In this document: positions 1-7,637 of the stretch, piece by piece | Position numbering within the stretch: the first letter of the stretch is position 1 | How the letters are laid out: the number at the start of each line of letters is the position of its first letter | Source: Candidatus Woesearchaeota archaeon | Lineage (GTDB): Archaea > Nanobdellota > Nanobdellia > Woesearchaeales > WJIZ01 | Length of the DNA stretch: 34,771 nucleotides | Direction of reading: 5' to 3' | Assembly (NCBI GenBank): GCA_018221205.1 | Contig: JAAOYF010000034.1 | Location: 1 to 34,771 of the forward strand | Made by a program: the position numbers and the translations under genes | Notes under the pieces: generated by a model | What the model was told of the DNA's origin: nothing | Seen by the model: the letters and a program-made list of their open reading frames with translations, nothing else | Database searches by the model: none

Positions 1-626
1 AACTCAGCCTCCATACCGTACAATTTCGGATGGAATGGCTCTGGGATAGGTATGAAGTTACGGAGATTCAGGTAAGCCTTGATCGTCCCCTGCAATCTAT
101 ACGCTTCTCTCCATAATTCCTTCTCTAATTTATCAAAATCAGTGCTCATGATCCTTTTCTCATAGATGCCCTGGAAATGCTTCATGAACCAATGATCAGC
201 CCATTTATCGCCAGCAGGCAGTCTCACCAGCTTTGGCCTGAAGAATATCTCTAATTCACCTTTATCTACATTCAATTTCTTCCCTTGATGCATGATCTCG
301 ATCTTCTGCATGTACATGCCATGGAAATCAATGTCAAGATGGTATTGATAATAACCCTGTACTTTTCCGCCGAAAGGATGCTTTTTCATCCGCCACCACA
401 GCCAGAGCTCCATGCCTCCTTTATGGGTGGATTTCTGATGGTGCCTTTCCATATATAATTTCTCGATATCACGGTGGGTGTTGCTCGGACTATCTCCTAG
501 CCCGTCATCCCCATACCATCCTTCATCCACAAGATATTCATGCATCATCACATAGAGGTTCTTCAGGTGGAAGACATCATTATATTTCACCTTGAAGGGC
601 GTCACCTCCCTGAGTATCTTTACCAT
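1..626 (-). CDS. Conserved hypothetical protein, C-terminus cut by window edge
   Basis: An open frame reads from an ATG at 626 down to base 1 without a stop, giving about 208 residues; its end lies outside the window. The protein is soluble and rich in aromatic residues, His and Met (for example WLWWRMKKHPFGG near residue 76 and YHLDIDFHGMYM near residue 95). No signal peptide, membrane segment or catalytic motif is recognised. The start is supported by a minus-strand TATA-like box at 649-658, about 27 nt upstream, as for the other leaderless genes here. It is transcribed divergently from the YchF-type GTPase gene. I do not know its function. That it is a real gene is well supported by the uninterrupted frame and promoter; conservation is my inference. 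Confidence 0.75.
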   Translation of the reverse strand, partial: MVKILREVTPFKVKYNDVFHLKNLYVMMHEYLVDEGWYGDDGLGDSPSNTHRDIEKLYMERHHQKSTHKGGMELWLWWRMKKHPFGGKVQGYYQYHLDIDFHGMYMQKIEIMHQGKKLNVDKGELEIFFRPKLVRLPAGDKWADHWFMKHFQGIYEKRIMSTDFDKLEKELWREAYRLQGTIKAYLNLRNFIPIPEPFHPKLYGMEAE

Positions 627-648
627 ATCTTTTCCTCTGGGATTTGAC

Positions 649-658
649 TATTTAAAAT
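649..658 (-). promoter_or_regulatory. TATA-like box for the leftmost hypothetical gene
   Basis: The minus strand reads ATTTTAAATA here, centred about 27 nt before the ATG at 626. The spacing implies a leaderless transcript. Position and composition only; no experimental support. Confidence 0.5.
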
Positions 659-668
659 TTTGCAATAA

Positions 669-676
669 TTTTATAA
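669..676 (+). promoter_or_regulatory. TATA box of the YchF-type GTPase gene
   Basis: TTTTATAA centred 26 nt upstream of the ATG at 699, the usual archaeal TATA-to-start distance when the transcript begins at the start codon. It lies back to back with the TATA box of the divergent gene. Confidence 0.55.
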
Positions 677-698
677 GAATGCCTAATTTCCACCCCGT

Positions 699-1892
699 AT
701 GCAAATCGGTGTTGTGGGCAAACCCAATGTAGGCAAGAGCACTTTCTTCAAAGCTGCTACCTTGGCAGAAGTAGAGATAGCGAATTATCCTTTCGCGACT
801 ATAAAGCCCAACTCAGGAGTGGGTTATGTAAAGATCAATGATGCCGCAGTCCAGTTCGGAAAGACCTCTAATCCAAGAGAAGGATTCGTCTTAGGAAAAT
901 CAAGGTTTGTGCCGGTGCAGATGGTCGATGTCGCAGGATTGGTGCCTGGCGCCCATGAAGGCAAGGGCATGGGCAACCAGTTCATGAACGATCTGAGCCA
1001 GGCAGATGTATTGATACATGTTGTCGATATATCCGGCTCGACAAATGACAAAGGAGAGCAGGTAGATCCCCCCTCACATGACCCAGCAGATGATATTAAG
1101 TTCCTAGAAGAAGAATTGGATTATTGGATATTAGCATTGGTGAAGAAAGGCTGGGACAGATTCTCAAGAGGCATGCAGCAGACCCATATCGAAGCGCATA
1201 TCGCTATAGCAAAGCACCTTTCCGGATTAGGATGCAAAGAAGAACTCTCGAAGAAGATCATAGAAAAGCTCAACCTGAAAGGGAAGCACATGATCGACTG
1301 GGATGACGACGATCTGATGGATATCGCGAAAGAAGTGAGAAAAGAGACAAAACCCATGATCATCGCCTGCAATAAGATAGATGTCAAAGGTGCAGAAGAG
1401 AATTATGAAAGGATAAAGAAGCAATTCCCTGATTATACTATGATCAAATGCTCTGCAGAATCAGAGCTTGCATTGAGAGAAGCAGCAAAACATGGGTTGA
1501 TTGAGTATATTCCAGGAGCGAGTACATTCGAGATAAAAGGGAACATGAACGAGAAGCAGAAAGCAGCATTAGGATTCATCAAAGAGAACATTCTAGGAAA
1601 ACATACCTCAACAGGTGTGCAGAATATCCTAGACACTGCAGTTTTTGAAGTGCTCGGATACATCGCTATCTTCCCGGGAGGAGTGGCAAAGCTAGAAGAT
1701 TCAGAAGGCCGCGTGCTACCAGATTGCTTTTTGATGCCACCGAACTCAACGACGCTAGATTTTGCTTTCAGATTGCATACAGACTTCGGCAAGAGATTCA
1801 TCCGCGCTATAGATGTCAAGACAAAGCGGGCAGTAGGAAAAGAGCATAGGTTGATTCATGAAGATGTTGTAGAAATAGTGGCAGATGCCTAA
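699..1892 (+). CDS. ychF: OBG-family translation-associated GTPase/ATPase, YchF type
   Basis: A 397-residue member of the OBG/YchF family of TRAFAC P-loop NTPases, which associate with ribosomes. Visible motifs are the G1 loop GKPNVGKS (residues 7-14), the G3 motif DVAGL (77-81) followed by the family-typical VPGAHEGKGMGNQF stretch, and the guanine-type specificity motif NKID (225-228). The C-terminal part (from about residue 300) fits a TGS domain. The archaeal form carries the large helical insertion seen at about residues 115-210. Length is normal for archaeal members. The start is set by the TATA box 26 nt upstream. The gene overlaps the stop of the Zn-ribbon gene on the other strand by 4 bp. 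Whether it prefers ATP (as bacterial YchF) or GTP cannot be told here. Confidence 0.95.
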   Translation: MQIGVVGKPNVGKSTFFKAATLAEVEIANYPFATIKPNSGVGYVKINDAAVQFGKTSNPREGFVLGKSRFVPVQMVDVAGLVPGAHEGKGMGNQFMNDLSQADVLIHVVDISGSTNDKGEQVDPPSHDPADDIKFLEEELDYWILALVKKGWDRFSRGMQQTHIEAHIAIAKHLSGLGCKEELSKKIIEKLNLKGKHMIDWDDDDLMDIAKEVRKETKPMIIACNKIDVKGAEENYERIKKQFPDYTMIKCSAESELALREAAKHGLIEYIPGASTFEIKGNMNEKQKAALGFIKENILGKHTSTGVQNILDTAVFEVLGYIAIFPGGVAKLEDSEGRVLPDCFLMPPNSTTLDFAFRLHTDFGKRFIRAIDVKTKRAVGKEHRLIHEDVVEIVADA

Positions 1893-2284
1893 GAACCTTT
1901 TTTCTTCTTCTGAACACTTCTAAAACTCTCGACGATGTCGATCATATATTTTCCTTCTTCAAGTTTGAAGATGACAGGCTCGTCTTTGAATACACTAACT
2001 AGATCAAGTTCATATTTTCCAGGTTTTAACACCCTGATGCTCTCAAAGTCAAGCACAACCGGACTGTCTTTATCCAGTTCACTCCCGACCATATCAAAGA
2101 CATCTTTCTCGATCTCTTCTTTCTGTTTTTTGGAAAGATTGGTATGTTTGGCTATCTTTTTCGCTTCTTCGAGTTTATCTTTCTTGATATAGAAGAATAA
2201 TCTACCGCCGCATTTGCAGCCTTTGATGATCTCAGTAGCTCCGTCTGCATAGAATGTGCTACATCTCACGCATTGGTGTGGCAT
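1889..2284 (-). CDS. arvC: Zn-ribbon protein, OapC/ArvC family
   Basis: 131 residues. The N-terminus holds a rubredoxin-like zinc knuckle with cysteines 5, 8, 23 and 25 (CVRC then CKC), followed by RLFFYIKK, a layout typical of archaeal OapC/ArvC-family proteins (COG3364-like). The C-terminal half ends in a region with the motif KPGKYELDLVSVF, which recurs imperfectly as EEGKYMIDIVESF. It is the last gene of a three-gene minus-strand cassette, 12 bp after the DUF2073 gene, and converges with ychF with a 4-bp stop overlap. In Haloferax the equivalent genes lie together, and the GTPase partner has been linked to extracellular vesicle formation; the role of the Zn ribbon is not known. The assignment rests on motif plus neighbourhood. 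Confidence 0.8.
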   Translation of the reverse strand: MPHQCVRCSTFYADGATEIIKGCKCGGRLFFYIKKDKLEEAKKIAKHTNLSKKQKEEIEKDVFDMVGSELDKDSPVVLDFESIRVLKPGKYELDLVSVFKDEPVIFKLEEGKYMIDIVESFRSVQKKKKGS

Positions 2285-2296
2285 AGTAGTAATCTC

Positions 2297-2683
2297 TTAT
2301 CTTTTCTTCTTTTTCTTCTCAGGAACAGTATACAATTCAATCTTATTTGGATTTTTCTTGATCTCAGAGACAACAGTGGCCGGCCCGACAACAGTCAACC
2401 CAGTCCTGTTTCCTAGGATCATACCCATCATCCCAGCCTTCATCTTCCTGAATACATTATCTTGTTTCCTGTCAGGATTCACAACAGCCAACTCTATGCC
2501 CTTGAAGGTATCATCGATATTCTCCATCGTTATCTCGATGAGGTCTGCTTCTTCCTCTTTAGTGAGTCTTCCTTCCAGCAGGACAATCTTATTTTCCTTC
2601 ACGATGTCAAGTAATTTATGGATTCTTCTAGCAGAACTCAGATATTCTATCTCATGGTAAGGCACGAATCGTAACGTTAACAT
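2297..2683 (-). CDS. arvB: DUF2073 protein, OapB/ArvB family
   Basis: 128 residues. The diagnostic stretch is GNRTGLTVVGPATVVSEIKK near the C-terminus, typical of DUF2073 proteins, ending in a run of lysines. The N-terminal part (SSARRIHKLLDIVKENKIVL, then GRLTKEEEADLIEITMENI) is also family-like. No membrane segment is present. It sits between the Era-like GTPase gene upstream (73 bp gap containing two hairpins) and the Zn-ribbon gene downstream (12 bp gap), the same trio found in Euryarchaeota as oapABC/arvABC. The ATG at 2683 has no strong Shine-Dalgarno, though a purine-rich AGAGGAAGAG lies just upstream. Molecular function unknown; probably acts with the GTPase. Confidence 0.85.
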   Translation of the reverse strand: MLTLRFVPYHEIEYLSSARRIHKLLDIVKENKIVLLEGRLTKEEEADLIEITMENIDDTFKGIELAVVNPDRKQDNVFRKMKAGMMGMILGNRTGLTVVGPATVVSEIKKNPNKIELYTVPEKKKKKR

Positions 2684-2709
2684 TTCTCTTCCTCTTTTTT
2701 ATGCTGTGT

Positions 2710-2758
2710 CAGAGATTCAAAGAATCTCTGATCGCCAATAAAAAAGCTTTTGCTTTTT
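2710..2758 (-). repeat. Two tandem perfect hairpins between arvA and arvB
   Basis: Hairpin 1 at 2710-2730 has a perfect 9-bp stem (CAGAGATTC/GAATCTCTG) with a 3-nt loop. Hairpin 2 at 2741-2758 has a 7-bp stem (AAAAAGC/GCTTTTT) with a 4-nt loop; on the minus strand it ends in a T run and overlaps the last base pairs of the arvA stop codon. They are 10 nt apart. Read in the direction of transcription they lie just after arvA and before arvB, so they could modulate read-through, mRNA processing or arvB translation. Confidence 0.7.
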
Positions 2759-3389
2759 ATGCTGCGTATTTGAATAACGCATTATAAAACTGATTGACGT
2801 TGTTGCCGTATTTTGCAGAGATGCCGATGACCTCATACTGTGGGAACGCACTCTGCACTTTTTTGATGTTTGACTTCTTAAGATCGACTTTATTCGCGAT
2901 AATCAGCAGCGGGATGTCTCTAGCCTGTAGATTGCCTATGATGGTGATATTGACTTGAGAATAAGGATCTATAGTAGAATCCAAGACAACGATGACCGTA
3001 TCCATCTCATCAAGCCATTTGATAGAATCAATGACACCTTTGGTGGCTTCTTTCGCTCTTATTTTGGCTTCTTTCTCCTTCATCCCACTTTTGAGAAACT
3101 CTTCATAATCAATCTTTGTCGCAATACCCGGAGTGTCCACCAGATTGAAGCTCAGTTCCTTCCCATCATCATTCTTGATGTTGATCTGCTCCTTGATCTG
3201 GATCTCTCTTGTTTCATGGGCAACATTACTGACACTGCCCATATCTTCACCAAGCCAATCCTGGCAGATTTTATTCGCCAGAGTAGTCTTGCCTCCATTC
3301 GGAGGACCATATAATCCCAATTTGAGGTGCTTTTTCTTCCGGAAGAGGTTTTTCAGAAGCTTATTGATTAATTTCTGTATAAATCCCAT
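2757..3389 (-). CDS. arvA: Era-like small GTPase, OapA/ArvA family
   Basis: 210-residue Ras-like/Era-like GTPase. G1 is GPPNGGKT (residues 28-35), G3 is DTPGI (about residue 86) and G4 is NKVD (about residue 166), followed by a G5-like GISAKYG. The first 24 residues are strongly basic and amphipathic (FIQKLINKLLKNLFRKKKH), suggesting membrane-surface binding. It heads the cassette with the DUF2073 and Zn-ribbon genes. The haloarchaeal orthologue (OapA, renamed ArvA) has been reported to drive extracellular vesicle production; transfer of that role here is inference. A minus-strand TATA box at 3415-3423 lies about 30 nt upstream of the ATG and GTGAGGAA just before it may serve as ribosome-binding site. 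Confidence 0.85.
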   Translation of the reverse strand: MGFIQKLINKLLKNLFRKKKHLKLGLYGPPNGGKTTLANKICQDWLGEDMGSVSNVAHETREIQIKEQINIKNDDGKELSFNLVDTPGIATKIDYEEFLKSGMKEKEAKIRAKEATKGVIDSIKWLDEMDTVIVVLDSTIDPYSQVNITIIGNLQARDIPLLIIANKVDLKKSNIKKVQSAFPQYEVIGISAKYGNNVNQFYNALFKYAA

Positions 3390-3414
3390 CTGTTCCTCAC
3401 TATCGAAGAGTCAA

Positions 3415-3448
3415 CTTAAATACTTTTCTGTTAGAAAAATCTTTAAAG
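3415..3448. promoter_or_regulatory. Divergent promoters: arvA (-) and the PIN-partner operon (+)
   Basis: The minus-strand TATA element is at 3415-3423 (30 nt before the arvA ATG at 3389). The plus-strand element CTTTAAAG is at 3441-3448 (about 24 nt before the ATG at 3469). The 79-bp intergenic region therefore contains two back-to-back promoters, and their close packing means the two units may compete for TBP/TFB. Confidence 0.5.
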
Positions 3449-3468
3449 GCATCGAACTCAGAAAACCT

Positions 3469-4020
3469 ATGCAGGATACAGTCAAGAGGGATTTGATACT
3501 GGTTTTTAAAGCGGCTTCAGAGGCAATGGACCATCCCGAGACATGCAGCCTCTTCCTCAAGGACATAAGCAATCGTACTGTCCATAACTCTTCCATCTTC
3601 CAGGATGAATACTCTATCTCAGCCGCAATCCTGCTCTACGCCCTCTCTAAAGTATTGGAGCGTCATGAATCAAAGCAGCTCTATCCAAAGATCAAGGCCC
3701 TCTTGCAGGATATCATAACTCATCTCTCTCAGAATAACGAAAAAGCAGTAAACACAAGCATCAAGAGCATCTTCACGCTCATCTCCAAGTCAGACACCAA
3801 ATTCCCTGTATACATACAGGAAGTGATCAATCAGGCTTCTATCAGGAAGGGATCCAAAGTATACGCACACGGCGTTTCCGCGATGAGGACTGCACAGATA
3901 TTGGGCATTTCCCCTTGGGAATTCTATGGATACATCGGCGCAACATCCATCCCAGAGGTAGACACTGATATTGTTTCAGTGAGAAGAAGATTGCAGTTCA
4001 CAAGAGGATTGTTCTCATGA
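3469..4020 (+). CDS. Helical protein of unknown function, partner of a PIN-domain protein
   Basis: 183 residues, predominantly helical, no membrane segment. The frame is open further upstream, but that extension lies over arvA and before the TATA box at 3441-3448; the ATG at 3469 (start MQDTVKRDLILVFKAASE) matches a leaderless transcript. The middle (SISAAILLYALSKVLERH) looks like a helical bundle, and the C-terminal third contains KGSKVYAHGVSAMRTAQILG, then GISPWEFYGYIG, resembling a helix-turn-helix-like or scaffold segment. The stop overlaps the ATG of the PIN gene by ATGA, so the two are translationally coupled. I do not recognise a family with known function. It could be an antitoxin-like or targeting subunit for the PIN nuclease, but the pairing alone does not prove a toxin-antitoxin system. 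Confidence 0.75.
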   Translation: MQDTVKRDLILVFKAASEAMDHPETCSLFLKDISNRTVHNSSIFQDEYSISAAILLYALSKVLERHESKQLYPKIKALLQDIITHLSQNNEKAVNTSIKSIFTLISKSDTKFPVYIQEVINQASIRKGSKVYAHGVSAMRTAQILGISPWEFYGYIGATSIPEVDTDIVSVRRRLQFTRGLFS

Positions 4021-4721
4021 AGACCCTTCTCTTAGATTCAGGTCCGGTCATCACTCTCGCATTGAATAACCTGCTCTGGCTTTTTGAGGAAGTGAAGACG
4101 CACCATAATATAAAATTCTATATCACTGAAGCAGTCAAGAAAGAGATCATAGATAATCCATTGACGACAAAAAAATTCAAGTTAGAGGCTCTTCAGGTCC
4201 TGCAGCTGGTCAATAAAGGGACCATAGAGGTCATAACGAACAAAGAGATCGCTGAACGGACCGATTATCTGCTCCATATCTCAAATTCTATCTATACGGC
4301 AAAGAATAGGCTGTTGAAACTGGTCCACTACGCAGAGATGAGTGCAGTGGCAGCAGCCTTGATAATCGACGCAGATGCAGTCATGATAGACGAACGGACA
4401 ACAAGGTACATGATCGAACGGCCGAAAAAACTCAGCTTGGTCATGCAGCATAAGATGCATACAAAAGTGATGATGGACAAGCAGCAATTGTCAGAATTGA
4501 AGAAAGGGACGAAAAGGATTAGGTTTATAAGGTCTGCGGAATTCGTTACAGTAGCTTTTGAAAAAGGTCTGCTCGATGATTTTTTGCCTCATCTTGCGAA
4601 AAGCAACCTGTTGGATGCATTATTATGGGGGTTGAAACTCAACGGATGCGCCATCAGCAAGAAAGACCTTGAAGCCATGGAACGACTTTCATTAAAACAA
4701 CAGCATTCCACTCTTCGATGA
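4017..4721 (+). CDS. PIN-domain ribonuclease-like protein
   Basis: 234 residues. The N-terminal two thirds fit a PIN fold: an Asp after the first strand (LLLDSGPVI, D7), an acidic position in KKEII, a central helix with HYAEMSAVAAALI, and a last strand-plus-acid motif ADAVMIDERTTRYMIE. These are the four acidic clusters that bind metal in PIN nucleases. The C-terminal 80 residues (about 155-234) are an extra helical region not present in minimal VapC toxins, which are about 130-150 residues. The gene overlaps its upstream partner by 4 bp. Likely activity is metal-dependent RNA cleavage; substrate unknown. The size and the helical partner argue for a dedicated RNA-processing factor as much as for a toxin. 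Confidence 0.8.
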   Translation: MKTLLLDSGPVITLALNNLLWLFEEVKTHHNIKFYITEAVKKEIIDNPLTTKKFKLEALQVLQLVNKGTIEVITNKEIAERTDYLLHISNSIYTAKNRLLKLVHYAEMSAVAAALIIDADAVMIDERTTRYMIERPKKLSLVMQHKMHTKVMMDKQQLSELKKGTKRIRFIRSAEFVTVAFEKGLLDDFLPHLAKSNLLDALLWGLKLNGCAISKKDLEAMERLSLKQQHSTLR

Positions 4722-4818
4722 GTGGAATTCAAGTGGAATCTGTTGTGCTCAAAAACCACAATGTGGAATGCTGAGCGTCAAAAAGCCACTTGAACAAAAA
4801 ACCGTAGGTGGTTTTTGA
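4701..4818. repeat. Interleaved inverted repeats before herA
   Basis: Three perfect complementary segment pairs are interleaved in the order a-b-c-a'-b'-c': 4701-4711 with 4763-4773 (11 bp), 4728-4736 with 4786-4794 (9 bp), and 4749-4759 with 4808-4818 (11 bp). A competing local hairpin, 4705-4713 with 4720-4728 (9 bp, 6-nt loop), spans the PIN gene stop codon, and a small CCAC/GTGG hairpin sits at 4756-4766. The last arm, TGGTTTTTGA, ends 3 nt before the herA ATG. The pairs cannot all form as nested stems, so alternative or pseudoknotted structures are implied. Confidence 0.7.
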
Positions 4819-4821
4819 CAA

Positions 4822-6342
4822 ATGTCCGTTAAAGGTCTCATTATCTCAGGCGAGTTTGGAAAAGTACTTGCTAGGCAGAAGTCCGATCAACCGTTAGAGA
4901 TAGGTGAGTTGTTGATAGGAGGGACAGAGAAAAAGATTCTTTTGCAGGTGACAGATCTTCTTTACGGCAGCCAAATTTCTCAGCAGAATCTGGAATTGAT
5001 CTCCGGAATAAGCTTAGAGGAAAACTCTCCAGTCGAATTCTTTGACCAAAACTTAAGAAATTATAGTCTCGCAGTATTGAAAAGCCTCATCACCATCAGC
5101 AAAGGCAAGTCAAAGCTCGCAAAAGAACTGCCGAAGTTCCTCTCAGAGATAAGAGAAGTGAAAAAAGAGGACCTTTCGTTCATAACCCAGCCTAAAAATC
5201 CTTTATACATCGGAAAGATGCGCTCTGGCTCAAAGACTCTTGATGTTGATATCTCCCTGCCCGGAAAAAAGGTGTTCTCTCACCATATCCTTATCCCAGC
5301 GACAACAGGAAGAGGCAAGTCTAATCTCACCTCCTGCATCTTATGGAACTGCTTGGATAAAGAGTATTGCGGCATTCTTGTCTTGGATCCTCATGACGAA
5401 TACTATGGGAGAAATGATCTAGGACTGAAGGACCATAAGGAAAAGGACTGCTTAACATATTACACCAACAATAATCCACCGCCCGGAACAAACTCATTGA
5501 GGATAAATCTCAACATCATCCGTCCAGGCCATTTCGAAGGTGTTGTCTATTGGTCTGATCCCCAAAGACAGGCACTGCATGCATACTATAAGAAATTCAA
5601 GGACAGATGGATCGAAGCCATCATCTTAGAGAAACCTTTAGATGTTTCTTTTATGGAAGGGACAATGGCAGTCGTCAAAAGAAGGCTATTGTCATTGCTG
5701 GATCTGGATTGGACCGGAGAGAGATTATTCTCGAACGGAATCTTCACCTTGAAAGGAGGAGAATCGACTGTTGCCGACATCTGCAATGATCTGGAGAGCG
5801 CAAAGACCGTTATCATAGACACATCCTCTTTTTCAGGAGAAGTCGAAATATTGATCGGATCATTGATCTCAACAGAGGTATTGAGAAGATACAAGAATTA
5901 TAAACTGAATGGAGATCTCGTTGACAAACCCGTCTTGAATATCATATTAGAAGAAGCGCCAAGAGTGTTAGGAAAAGACGTTTTGGAGAAAGGATCGAAC
6001 ATCTTCGCTACCATAGCAAGAGAGGGAAGAAAGTTCCAAGTCGGCTTGACAGCAATTACCCAATTGCCCTCTTTGATCCCAAGGCAGATTTTAGCAAATA
6101 TGAACACAAAGATAATCCTCGGCATAGAGATGGCCCCAGAAAGGCAGGCTATCATCGACTCAGCCAGCCAGGACATCTCAGATTCAGACCGGAATATAGC
6201 CAGTCTAGACATCGGAGAGGCCATCATAACATCTAATTTCTCACGTTTCGCAACTCCGGTGAAGATTCCTCTCTTCCAGGATCTCGTAAAATCATCCCAA
6301 CAGACGGATCTCAAGACTTCTTTCACAGGAATCAAAAAATAG
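4822..6342 (+). CDS. herA: HerA-family hexameric DNA translocase ATPase
   Basis: 506 residues. HerA is a FtsK-like DNA translocase used in DNA end resection with NurA. The N-terminal region (about 1-110) fits a HAS-barrel-like domain. The ATPase core shows Walker A TTGRGKS (about 161-167), the strand DPHDEYYG shortly after, Walker B IILEEAP (374-380), and the family-typical [19 protein letters not shown] stretch followed by the tail with [11 protein letters not shown]. Length matches archaeal HerA. The ATG at 4822 is preceded by TAGGTGG at 4805-4811, a possible ribosome-binding site. It follows the PIN gene after a 100-bp region packed with inverted repeats and precedes mre11, which has its own promoter. 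NurA is not adjacent. Confidence 0.93.
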   Translation: MSVKGLIISGEFGKVLARQKSDQPLEIGELLIGGTEKKILLQVTDLLYGSQISQQNLELISGISLEENSPVEFFDQNLRNYSLAVLKSLITISKGKSKLAKELPKFLSEIREVKKEDLSFITQPKNPLYIGKMRSGSKTLDVDISLPGKKVFSHHILIPATTGRGKSNLTSCILWNCLDKEYCGILVLDPHDEYYGRNDLGLKDHKEKDCLTYYTNNNPPPGTNSLRINLNIIRPGHFEGVVYWSDPQRQALHAYYKKFKDRWIEAIILEKPLDVSFMEGTMAVVKRRLLSLLDLDWTGERLFSNGIFTLKGGESTVADICNDLESAKTVIIDTSSFSGEVEILIGSLISTEVLRRYKNYKLNGDLVDKPVLNIILEEAPRVLGKDVLEKGSNIFATIAREGRKFQVGLTAITQLPSLIPRQILANMNTKIILGIEMAPERQAIIDSASQDISDSDRNIASLDIGEAIITSNFSRFATPVKIPLFQDLVKSSQQTDLKTSFTGIKK

Positions 6343-6385
6343 TCTCTTAAATATTTTCTATATTGAAAATAATAACACTGAAAAC

Positions 6386-6394
6386 CTTTTATAG
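6386..6394 (+). promoter_or_regulatory. TATA box of mre11
   Basis: CTTTTATAG, preceded by the BRE-like GAAAAC, is centred 26 nt upstream of the ATG at 6416, indicating an independent leaderless transcript for mre11. A 7-bp hairpin (TATTTTC at 6352-6358 with GAAAATA at 6365-6371) just before it may end the herA transcript. Confidence 0.55.
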
Positions 6395-6415
6395 CATACA
6401 GTATTCCTGCTTTCT

Positions 6416-7594
6416 ATGAAATATGCCCATATCGCAGACTGCCATATCGGCGGCTGGCGCGATCCGCAATTATCCGATTTAAGCATCAAAGCATTTGAGT
6501 TGGCCATAGATAAGGTCATAGAAGAGAAAGTCGATTTTGTATTGCTCGCAGGAGACCTTTTCAACACTTCTTTACCAGCAGTCGACAAATTAAAAGAAGC
6601 GACAAGAAAATTAAAGCAGCTCAAAGACAATGATATTCCTGTCTACATGATTGCAGGCAGCCATGACTATTCTCCTTCAGGAAAGACCATGCTTGATGTC
6701 TTAGAAAATGCTGGCCTAGCAGTGAATGTCTGCAAAGGAGAGGAAAAAGACGGCAAACTCCATCTTAAGTTCACCATCGACAAGAAGACAGGTGCAAAGA
6801 TAACAGGCATTCTAGGAAGGATGGGCTCTTTGGATAAGAATTATTTTGAAAACTTGGCAAGAGAGCCGCTAGAAAAGGAGACAGGCTATAAGATATTCTT
6901 ATTTCACGCGTTATTGACAGAATTAAAGCCAAAAAATCTTGATAAAGTCGATTCCCATCCTCTGTCCTTGCTACCAAAGAATTTCAACTATTATGCAGGA
7001 GGCCATCCTCATTTCGTGCATAACGAGGACATGAAAGGATATGGCCGTGTGTGCTATACTGGCCCATTATTCCCGAATAGTTTTTCAGAGTTGGAAGAAC
7101 TGGGAAATGGAGGATTTTTCATAGTTGAAAACGATGAAGTGAAAAGAATCTCCATTAAGCTGTATGATGTCGAAAGGATCAGCATTGGCTGTAATCATGA
7201 TACTGCAGAGCAGGCAGAGGAAAAACTAAGAAAAGCCCTTGATAAAGATCTCAAAAGCAAGATAGTGACAATGAGGATGTCCGGAACATTAGAATCAGGA
7301 AAACCCTCTGATATCGACTTCAGGCAGCTCTTTACAGAAGCAAAAGCAAAAGGAGCATTCGCAATTCTAAGAAATACCTCTGCCTTGACATCAAAAGAAT
7401 TCGAAGAGATCAAAGTAGAACTCTCAAACCCAGAAGAAGTCGAAGAAAAGCTTATTGAGGAATATATCGATAAAGACTCTGTTTCTTTGACAAAAGAGCT
7501 GCTCAAGACACTAGACACCCAAAAGCAGGAAGGCGAGACAGTCTATGTCTTCGAAAAACGTTTAAAAGATGAAATTGATAGGATTCTAAGATAA
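6416..7594 (+). CDS. mre11: Mre11-like DNA repair metallophosphoesterase
   Basis: 392 residues. Calcineurin-like phosphoesterase motifs appear in order: ADCHIGG (D8, H10), AGDLFN (D47), AGSHDY (H83, D84; the canonical form is GNHD, so Ser replaces Asn), FHALLTE, and GGHPHF. This fits the Mre11/SbcD nuclease family, which binds two metals and acts with Rad50 on DNA ends. The last ~130 residues are Lys/Glu-rich and helical, fitting the Rad50-binding tail. The start follows a TATA box by 26 nt. herA lies upstream, as in many archaeal repair operons, but no rad50 or nurA follows; the next gene has its own promoter and is unrelated. Confidence 0.92.
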   Translation: MKYAHIADCHIGGWRDPQLSDLSIKAFELAIDKVIEEKVDFVLLAGDLFNTSLPAVDKLKEATRKLKQLKDNDIPVYMIAGSHDYSPSGKTMLDVLENAGLAVNVCKGEEKDGKLHLKFTIDKKTGAKITGILGRMGSLDKNYFENLAREPLEKETGYKIFLFHALLTELKPKNLDKVDSHPLSLLPKNFNYYAGGHPHFVHNEDMKGYGRVCYTGPLFPNSFSELEELGNGGFFIVENDEVKRISIKLYDVERISIGCNHDTAEQAEEKLRKALDKDLKSKIVTMRMSGTLESGKPSDIDFRQLFTEAKAKGAFAILRNTSALTSKEFEEIKVELSNPEEVEEKLIEEYIDKDSVSLTKELLKTLDTQKQEGETVYVFEKRLKDEIDRILR

Positions 7595-7595
7595 A

Positions 7596-7603
7596 TTTAT
7601 AAA
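7596..7603 (+). promoter_or_regulatory. TATA box of the HATPase-fold gene
   Basis: TTTATAAA directly follows the mre11 stop codon. Its centre is about 25 nt before an ATG triplet run at 7625-7633 and about 38 nt before the coding ATG at 7638, so the transcript probably begins around 7625. Confidence 0.5.
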
Positions 7604-7637
7604 TAGGACAATATTCACTACTAAATGATGATGAAAA

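Noticed and set aside
824-1819. Antisense open frames across the ychF gene
   Set aside because: They are shadows of a strong, motif-complete coding gene; they have no promoter, no ribosome-binding site and no recognisable domain.
3133-3468. N-terminal extension of the PIN-partner gene
   Set aside because: The extra 112 codons run antisense over arvA and precede the TATA box at 3441-3448; the ATG at 3469 fits the promoter spacing.
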